A stretch of DNA of 11,375 bases from Lachnospiraceae bacterium UBA3821 (GTDB taxonomy: Bacteria; Bacillota; Clostridia; Lachnospirales; Lachnospiraceae). The notes under the pieces are model-generated. The model saw nothing but the letters and a program-made list of their open reading frames with translations. It was not told where the DNA came from and ran no database searches. This document shows, in pieces, positions 6,990 through 11,375 of this stretch. Positions within the stretch are counted from its first letter, which is position 1. The number at the start of each line of letters is the position of its first letter. Both the position numbers and the translations under genes were made by a program. The stretch is from assembly GCA_002368865.1 (NCBI GenBank), contig DFDT01000026.1, forward strand, positions 1 through 11,375. The letters are read 5' to 3'.

Positions 6990-6998
6990 AGTATAGCA
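6990..6998 (-). promoter_or_regulatory. Probable extended -10 promoter of the luxS cluster
   Basis: On the minus strand TGCTATACT (6998-6990) is an extended -10 element with TATACT at 6995-6990. No good -35 hexamer lies 16-18 bases upstream, as often seen with TGn promoters. Initiation near 6983 would give a leader of about 50 bases. Confidence 0.5.
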
Positions 6999-7053
6999 TA
7001 AACTTTGTTACAATGAAATATTTATATTTTTTTTAGGATTATTCCGGTGGCAT

Positions 7054-7064
7054 TATGTTATAAT
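7054..7064 (+). promoter_or_regulatory. Extended -10 promoter of the two-component system
   Basis: TATGTTATAAT contains a perfect TATAAT (7059-7064) with TG at 7056-7057. The -35 region is poor (GGATTA at 7036-7041). Initiation near 7071 would place the first transcribed bases at the Shine-Dalgarno site itself, leaving a leader of about 15 bases. Confidence 0.6.
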
Positions 7065-7085
7065 CTTTCAAAGGAGATAAGGCGC

Positions 7086-8564
7086 ATGAAATTCAGGACC
7101 CGTTTACAAGTTACCTTTTTCAGTATCATACTTTTGCCGCTGATCCTCACGGTGCTGGCATTTCTGGTCATTGTATTTTATCTGACAAATGCCAATCAGG
7201 GCGAGGGTTCTTCCATGGGGAAGCCGGTGATTGCGGAAAATATAGAGGAATTTCTGGGCACCACGGACAGAGCCTATTATATATTGCTGGAGCAGGCCAA
7301 GACCAACCCCAAGCGCCTGGAGGACAAGGCTTATCTGGAACGCCTGAACAATGAGATATCCCGTAAATCCACGTATCTGATCGTGCGGAAGGACAGCTAT
7401 ATTTACTATGCCGGCAACATGGATGCGGCGAAAAGTATTTTTTTTCAGCTGCCTGCCTACGGAGAAGCAGAGCTGGCGGAAGGTGCGGGGTATTACTTTA
7501 ATGATCTGGAAAAATATGTGAAGCAGATCGATTTTCGATTTTCAGACGGCAGTAAGGGAAGTGTATTCATTGTCACAAGGATTTATGCGTTGATGTCCAG
7601 ACACCTGCTGATCTATATGTTTGTAGCGATCATCATCGTGCTGCTCTTTACCAGTCTCATGCTGACGCAATGGATACAAAAAAGTGTGTTTCAGCCGGTG
7701 GCTGACCTGAACAAAGCCATGCAGAACATTAAGGACGGCAATCTGGATTACATGCTGGCCGGAGATAGGAAAGGTGAGATCGGTGATCTGTACCGCAATT
7801 ATGAAGACATGAGGCTTCGGCTGAAGGAGTCGGAGGAGGAGAAAGAGGAGAATGTCCAGCGCAATAAGGAAATGATCGCCAATATTTCTCATGACCTGAA
7901 GACGCCAATTACTGCGATCAAGGGATATGTGGAAGGGATCATGGATGGCGTGGCGGACACGCCGGAGAAGGTGGACAAATATATCAAGACGGTTTATAAC
8001 AAGGCCAATGATATGGATCGCCTGATCAATGAACTGACCACCTATTCCGGTATTGACAACAGTCGCATTCAGTATAATTTTCATCGGATTAATGTGGCGG
8101 ACTATTTCGGAGATTGTATTGAAGAGGTTGGACTGGATCTGGAAGCCAAGAATATTAAGCTGAATTACTCCAATCTGACATCACATGACACATTAGTCAT
8201 AATTGATCCGGAACAGATGAAAAAGGTGATCAATAATATCATCAGCAATAGTGTAAAATATATGGATAAGCCGGAAGGAGCCATTGATATCCGCATTTTG
8301 GACGAGGCGGATTCCATCCGGGTTGAGATCGAAGACAACGGAAAGGGCATTGCACAGAAGGATCTGCAGCGTATTTTTGACCGGTTTTATCGCACGGATG
8401 CATCCCGAAATTCCGCGCAGGGCGGCAGCGGGATCGGACTTTCCATTGTGAAAAAGATCATTGAGGATCACGGCGGTTACATCTGGGCGACCAGCAAAGA
8501 GGGAGCAGGCACCTGTATGCATTTTGTTTTACGAAAATATATTGAACTGCAGCCGGAAGGGTAA
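7086..8564 (+). CDS. Membrane sensor histidine kinase with HAMP domain
   Basis: The ATG at 7086 with AAGGAGAT upstream gives 492 residues; an extension to 7047 would begin inside the promoter. Helix 1 spans about residues 9-33 and helix 2 about 174-197, flanking an outside domain of about 140 residues. That domain has a VRKDSYIYYAGN segment resembling PAS/Cache-type sensors, ligand unknown. A HAMP domain follows (about 198-250), then a HisKA domain with the phospho-acceptor His269 in NISHDLKTP. The ATPase domain has the N box (NNIISNSVKY, about 383-392), the G1 box (EDNGKGIA) and the G2 box (GGSGIGLSIV). All catalytic boxes are intact. The stop overlaps the Shine-Dalgarno site of the response regulator gene, indicating one operon with coupled translation. 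The signal is unknown; the next gene downstream is a MATE exporter. Confidence 0.95.
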   Translation: MKFRTRLQVTFFSIILLPLILTVLAFLVIVFYLTNANQGEGSSMGKPVIAENIEEFLGTTDRAYYILLEQAKTNPKRLEDKAYLERLNNEISRKSTYLIVRKDSYIYYAGNMDAAKSIFFQLPAYGEAELAEGAGYYFNDLEKYVKQIDFRFSDGSKGSVFIVTRIYALMSRHLLIYMFVAIIIVLLFTSLMLTQWIQKSVFQPVADLNKAMQNIKDGNLDYMLAGDRKGEIGDLYRNYEDMRLRLKESEEEKEENVQRNKEMIANISHDLKTPITAIKGYVEGIMDGVADTPEKVDKYIKTVYNKANDMDRLINELTTYSGIDNSRIQYNFHRINVADYFGDCIEEVGLDLEAKNIKLNYSNLTSHDTLVIIDPEQMKKVINNIISNSVKYMDKPEGAIDIRILDEADSIRVEIEDNGKGIAQKDLQRIFDRFYRTDASRNSAQGGSGIGLSIVKKIIEDHGGYIWATSKEGAGTCMHFVLRKYIELQPEG

Positions 8565-8579
8565 AGGAGGAGACAGTAT

Positions 8580-9272
8580 ATGAGCAAAATATTGATCATT
8601 GAGGATGAGGAAGCGATTGCGGATCTGGAAAAGGACTATCTGGAGCTGAGTGATTTTGAGGTGGATACCTGCAATAACGGGGAAGACGGTCTGAAGATGG
8701 CATTGTCCAAGGACTATGCGCTGGTGGTGTTGGATCTGATGCTGCCCGGCATGGACGGCTTTGAAATCTGCAAGAATATCCGGGAGAAGAAAGATATTCC
8801 GATCCTGATGGTTTCCGCCAAAAAGGATGATATTGACAAGATCCGGGGCTTAGGTCTGGGTGCGGATGATTATATGACCAAGCCGTTCAGCCCCAGTGAA
8901 CTGGTTGCCCGTGTGAAGGCGCATCTGGCGCGTTACGAGCGGTTGGTGGGCAACAGCAATAAGCCGCAGAACGATATCGTGGAGATCCGGGGGATCCGCA
9001 TTGATAAGACGGCCCGCAGAGTCTATGTGGACGGGGAAGAGAAGACCTTTACCACCAAAGAGTTTGATCTGCTGACATTCCTGGCAGAGCATCCCAACCA
9101 CGTGTTCACGAAGGAGGAGCTCTTCCGTGAAATCTGGGATATGGACTCTATTGGTGATATTGCCACAGTGACGGTGCATATCAAAAAGATCCGTGAAAAG
9201 ATTGAGAAAGATTCCGCAAAGCCCCAATATATCGAGACAATCTGGGGTGTGGGATACCGGTTCAAAATTTAA
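8580..9272 (+). CDS. OmpR/PhoB-family response regulator
   Basis: This 230-residue protein has a receiver domain (about 1-118) and a winged-helix DNA-binding domain (about 132-230). Receiver residues are the acidic pair Asp9/Glu10, the phosphorylated Asp52 in VVLDLMLPGMDG, Ser79 in LMVSAKK and Lys101 in TKPFSP. The C-terminal domain has FTTKEFDLLTFLAEHP, the recognition-helix region VTVHIKKIREKI and the wing end WGVGYRF. It is the cognate partner of the upstream kinase. AGGAGG at 8565-8570 overlaps the kinase stop codon, nine bases before this ATG. Likely targets include its own promoter or the MATE gene just downstream (inference from position). A promoter and terminator structure separate it from the next gene. 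Confidence 0.97.
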   Translation: MSKILIIEDEEAIADLEKDYLELSDFEVDTCNNGEDGLKMALSKDYALVVLDLMLPGMDGFEICKNIREKKDIPILMVSAKKDDIDKIRGLGLGADDYMTKPFSPSELVARVKAHLARYERLVGNSNKPQNDIVEIRGIRIDKTARRVYVDGEEKTFTTKEFDLLTFLAEHPNHVFTKEELFREIWDMDSIGDIATVTVHIKKIREKIEKDSAKPQYIETIWGVGYRFKI

Positions 9273-9282
9273 AAATCAGTCC

Positions 9283-9312
9283 TTGACAAATTTGAAAACA
9301 GTCTGCTAAAAT
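9283..9312 (+). promoter_or_regulatory. Strong promoter upstream of the MATE gene
   Basis: A perfect TTGACA (9283-9288) and TAAAAT (9307-9312) are separated by 18 bases, with TG at 9304-9305 forming an extended -10. Initiation is expected near 9319. It is the promoter closest to consensus on the plus strand of the window, and it fires directly into the terminator at 9330-9371. Confidence 0.8.
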
Positions 9313-9329
9313 GCAATGTGTTGAGTAGC

Positions 9330-9371
9330 GAAAGCGTAAGTCCGAACAAAGGACTTGCGCTTTCTTTTTTT
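9330..9371 (+). terminator. Intrinsic terminator in the MATE leader, probable attenuator
   Basis: GAAAGCGTAAGTCC (9330-9343) pairs with GGACTTGCGCTTTC (9351-9364): 14 continuous pairs with a single G-U, a seven-base loop, then seven Ts (9365-9371). This is a textbook Rho-independent terminator. It lies after the promoter at 9283-9312 and before the MATE Shine-Dalgarno site (GAGGAGG, 9374-9380), so MATE expression from that promoter needs read-through. It would also stop transcripts arriving from the response regulator gene. Confidence 0.85.
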
Positions 9372-9386
9372 GCGAGGAGGCAAAGG

Positions 9387-10835
9387 ATGGAACAAAGATC
9401 AAATTCCTTTTTGGAGACAGAAGCTGTGGGAAAGCTGATGAGAAAATATTCTGTCCCCTGTGTGATTTCACTGTTGGTGGCGGCGCTTTACAATATTGTG
9501 GACCAGATCTTCATCGCCAATGCAAGTTATCTGGGTTCTTACGGTAACGCGGCAAATACAGTGGTGTTTCCGTTGACGGTGGTAGCGCTTGCCGTGGCGG
9601 TCATGATTGGAGACGGAGCCTGTGCTTTTGTAAGTCTGAGCCTGGGAGCGGGCGAAAATGAGCGCGCACACAAAAGCGTAGGCAATGCGATTGTGCTCTG
9701 TGTGGTCTGTGGAGTTGTGATCACGGCGTTGTATCTGATCTTTCAGGATGGAATCCTGACATTGTTTGGCGGCAGGGTAAATGAGGAGACCTTTGCGCAG
9801 TCAAAAGAATACTTTTTCTATATCACGCTGGGAATTCCCTTTTATATGTTTGGACAGGCCATGAATCCCATCATCCGTTCCGACGGCAGTCCCAGGTTTG
9901 CCATGGTGTCAACGGTGTTGGGCGCGGTAGCGAATATCATTCTGGATCCGCTGTTTATTTTCGGATTTCACTGGGGGATGATGGGCGCTGCTGTGGCGAC
10001 GGTAGCCGGGCAGGTACTCACCGCTGTGCTCTCTGTCTGGTATCTGTGCCACATGAAGGCAGTGCGGTTGTCAGGAAAAAGTTTCGGTATGTGGGGCAGC
10101 CTGATGAAGAAATTTCTGCCGTTGGGCATCACCAGCTTTCTGTCCCAGATCTCGCTGGTGGCAGCGATGGCCGCAATCAATAATATGATTCAGAAATACG
10201 GTGCTCTGGACATGATTTTCGGGCAGGCGGAGTATGCGCAGATTCCCATGGCTGTGGTGGGGATCGTCATGAAGTTTTTCCAGATTGTCATCTCCATTGC
10301 GGTAGGGATGGCAGCGGGATGTATTCCCATTGTGGGGTACAACATCGGTGCCGGCAGAAAGGACCGCGCCCGGGAGCTGTTTACGAAGCTTTTGACTGCG
10401 GAGGCGGTGACCGGCGGAATCGCCCTGTTGATCGTGGAACTGTTCCCGAGACAGCTGATCTCCATTTTCGGTGCGGCGAACGAGAGCATCTATTACACGG
10501 AATTTGCAATCAAGGCGTTCCGGACGTATCTGTGCATGATGATCTTTGCTACGGTCAATAAGGGAACCTTTATTTATCTGCAGTCCCTAGGGAAAGCGCT
10601 TTCCTCCACTATGATCTCCATGGTCAGAGAGGTGGTGTTCGGCGTGGGCTTCGCACTGCTGCTGCCTTTGTTCTTTGGACTGGACGGTGTGTTGTATTCT
10701 ATGCCGGTGTCGGATTTTCTCACCTTTTTGATTGCGGCGGTAGTAATCTGGCGGACTTATCAGGAGCTGGGTGGAGCAGAAAGAGGATTTCAGGATAAGA
10801 AACAAAAGAATGCAATAAAAAAGCAGGCAGCCTGA
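9387..10835 (+). CDS. MATE-family multidrug efflux transporter (MepA-like)
   Basis: This 482-residue, twelve-helix membrane protein belongs to the MATE family, which exports cationic drugs and toxic compounds using a Na+ or H+ gradient. The start at 9387 has GAGGAGG seven bases upstream; the frame stays open back to a GTG at 9318, but that lies at the predicted transcription start without a ribosome site. Early residues KLMRKYSVPCVISLLVAALYNIVDQIFI and, later, IGDGACAF followed by SLSLGAGE match the MepA subgroup. The sequence after helix 6 and the GITSFLSQ region begin the second homologous half. The final residues (KNAIKKQAA) are encoded within the arm of a convergent terminator. It follows a two-component system, suggesting inducible export of the sensed compound or of an endogenous product. 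Substrate specificity cannot be read from sequence. Confidence 0.93.
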   Translation: MEQRSNSFLETEAVGKLMRKYSVPCVISLLVAALYNIVDQIFIANASYLGSYGNAANTVVFPLTVVALAVAVMIGDGACAFVSLSLGAGENERAHKSVGNAIVLCVVCGVVITALYLIFQDGILTLFGGRVNEETFAQSKEYFFYITLGIPFYMFGQAMNPIIRSDGSPRFAMVSTVLGAVANIILDPLFIFGFHWGMMGAAVATVAGQVLTAVLSVWYLCHMKAVRLSGKSFGMWGSLMKKFLPLGITSFLSQISLVAAMAAINNMIQKYGALDMIFGQAEYAQIPMAVVGIVMKFFQIVISIAVGMAAGCIPIVGYNIGAGRKDRARELFTKLLTAEAVTGGIALLIVELFPRQLISIFGAANESIYYTEFAIKAFRTYLCMMIFATVNKGTFIYLQSLGKALSSTMISMVREVVFGVGFALLLPLFFGLDGVLYSMPVSDFLTFLIAAVVIWRTYQELGGAERGFQDKKQKNAIKKQAA

Positions 10836-10847
10836 CCGGGCTGCCTG
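10817..10847 (-). terminator. Intrinsic terminator of the GH5 gene, embedded in the 3' end of the MATE gene
   Basis: Read on the minus strand, CAGGCAGCC (10847-10839) pairs perfectly with GGCTGCCTG (10832-10824) around a six-base loop, followed after one base by six Ts (10822-10817). It starts four bases after the GH5 stop. The MATE stop codon (10833-10835) lies in the loop. On the plus strand only a poor T-rich tract follows, so it may end the MATE transcript weakly. Confidence 0.8.
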
Positions 10848-10851
10848 TCAA

Positions 10852-11375
10852 TCATTTATTTCTGAAATAATTCCGGATCCATTTTCCGGCTTCGCTTAGT
10901 TCATTTTCACTCCATCCTGAAGTCTTGGAGCAGGAGGGGCTGATCACGCTGCTGCTCTCGTTCTTGTTGGCAAGGTTCCAGCAGCAGAAACTCAGGTTGT
11001 ACCGCTCGATCACGTTAAACCAGTTCTGGGCGGAATCAAAATCGTTTGCCCCGTTTCCGGAGGCGTCACACATGCCAAATTCAGAGATAAACACGGGCAG
11101 TCCGTTCTGTACACAGCTGTCCAGGCGGTTCCAGAGCACATCCTTGTGGGTGCCCGCGTAAAAATGCAGGGCGTACATCACATTGTCGAAGTCCAGGGGA
11201 TCTGCTTTTGCCTTGTCGATGTCCTGGCACCAGGTGGGTGTGCCCACAATGATGATGGCGTCAGGATCGTTCGCCCGAATCACGGGGATTACTTCCTCCG
11301 CATAGGATTTCACGCTGGACCAGGAGGTGGAGCCGTTGGGCTCATTGCATATCTCATAGAGGATATTGGTGTGAT
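10852..11375 (-). CDS. GH5 endoglucanase (cellulase), C-terminal part of the catalytic domain
   Basis: The minus-strand frame is open from the right edge to a TGA at 10854-10852, giving about 173 residues; the N-terminus and any signal peptide lie off the window. ILYEICNEPNG at the edge carries the acid/base Glu of glycoside hydrolase family 5, and VFISEFGMCDASG carries the nucleophile Glu. MYALHFYAGTHKD between them provides the conserved His-Tyr pocket, and WNLANKNESSS follows the nucleophile as in GH5 subfamily 2 endo-1,4-beta-glucanases. The enzyme would cut internal beta-1,4-glucan bonds, most likely outside the cell. The protein ends about 20 residues after the catalytic domain (KWIRNYFRNK), so no C-terminal carbohydrate-binding module, dockerin or sorting signal is attached at this end. 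Confidence 0.9.
   Translation of the reverse strand, partial: HTNILYEICNEPNGSTSWSSVKSYAEEVIPVIRANDPDAIIIVGTPTWCQDIDKAKADPLDFDNVMYALHFYAGTHKDVLWNRLDSCVQNGLPVFISEFGMCDASGNGANDFDSAQNWFNVIERYNLSFCCWNLANKNESSSVISPSCSKTSGWSENELSEAGKWIRNYFRNK

Noticed and set aside
6934..6990. Possible SAM or SAH riboswitch in the luxS leader
   Set aside because: The leader is only about 50 bases, mostly A/T, with no conserved helices or terminator.
9311..9328. Five-codon reading frame MQCVE as a leader peptide for MATE attenuation
   Set aside because: Its ATG overlaps the -10 box, so it would be absent from the local transcript, and it has no Shine-Dalgarno site.
9318..9386. In-frame GTG start giving a 23-residue N-terminal extension of the MATE protein
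   Set aside because: It begins at the predicted transcription start without a ribosome site and would be encoded by the terminator hairpin. The ATG at 9387 has GAGGAGG and matches family N-termini.

Overview
The window looks like chromosomal DNA from a Gram-positive anaerobe of the class Clostridia, most likely the family Lachnospiraceae (gut or rumen). This rests on purine-rich Shine-Dalgarno sites before nearly every gene, sigma-A-type promoters (TTGACA/TATAAT, often with an extended TG at -10), AT-rich gaps between moderate-GC genes, a short bacterial-type Pgi of about 449 residues, a MepA-like MATE transporter and a GH5 endoglucanase. The family assignment is inference. I see no insertion sequence, phage gene, CRISPR array, tRNA or rRNA. 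No gap between genes exceeds 300 bases.

Layout. At the left edge a GT39-like membrane glycosyltransferase (minus strand, C-terminus off the window) diverges from a gene for an unrecognised three-helix membrane protein. Next come pgi (glucose-6-phosphate isomerase), a D-2-hydroxyacid dehydrogenase and a GtrA-family membrane protein, all on the plus strand. The GtrA gene runs tail to tail, with overlapping stop codons, into a minus-strand cluster read luxS, then a DUF4304 gene, then mtnN. Divergent from luxS is a two-component system (histidine kinase, then OmpR/PhoB-type regulator), followed by a MATE efflux gene with its own promoter and a terminator-like leader. The right edge holds the C-terminal part of a GH5 endoglucanase on the minus strand.

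How the genes work together. MtnN cleaves S-adenosylhomocysteine to S-ribosylhomocysteine plus adenine, and LuxS converts that product to homocysteine plus the AI-2 precursor DPD. The cluster is therefore a complete two-step activated-methyl-cycle salvage unit, with a DUF4304 protein of unknown role inserted between the two enzymes. Pgi, the dehydrogenase and the endoglucanase fit a carbohydrate-fermenting lifestyle. GtrA and GT39 proteins belong to cell-envelope glycosylation but are not adjacent here.

The most interesting signals are regulatory RNA structures. A strong promoter followed within about 11 bases by an intrinsic terminator precedes the MATE gene and looks like an attenuator. A long GNRA-capped hairpin lies between pgi and the dehydrogenase. 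A 9-bp hairpin sits at the predicted 5' end of the pgi transcript. I did not find a clearly new multi-gene defence or mobile system; most genes are ordinary housekeeping or transport genes.
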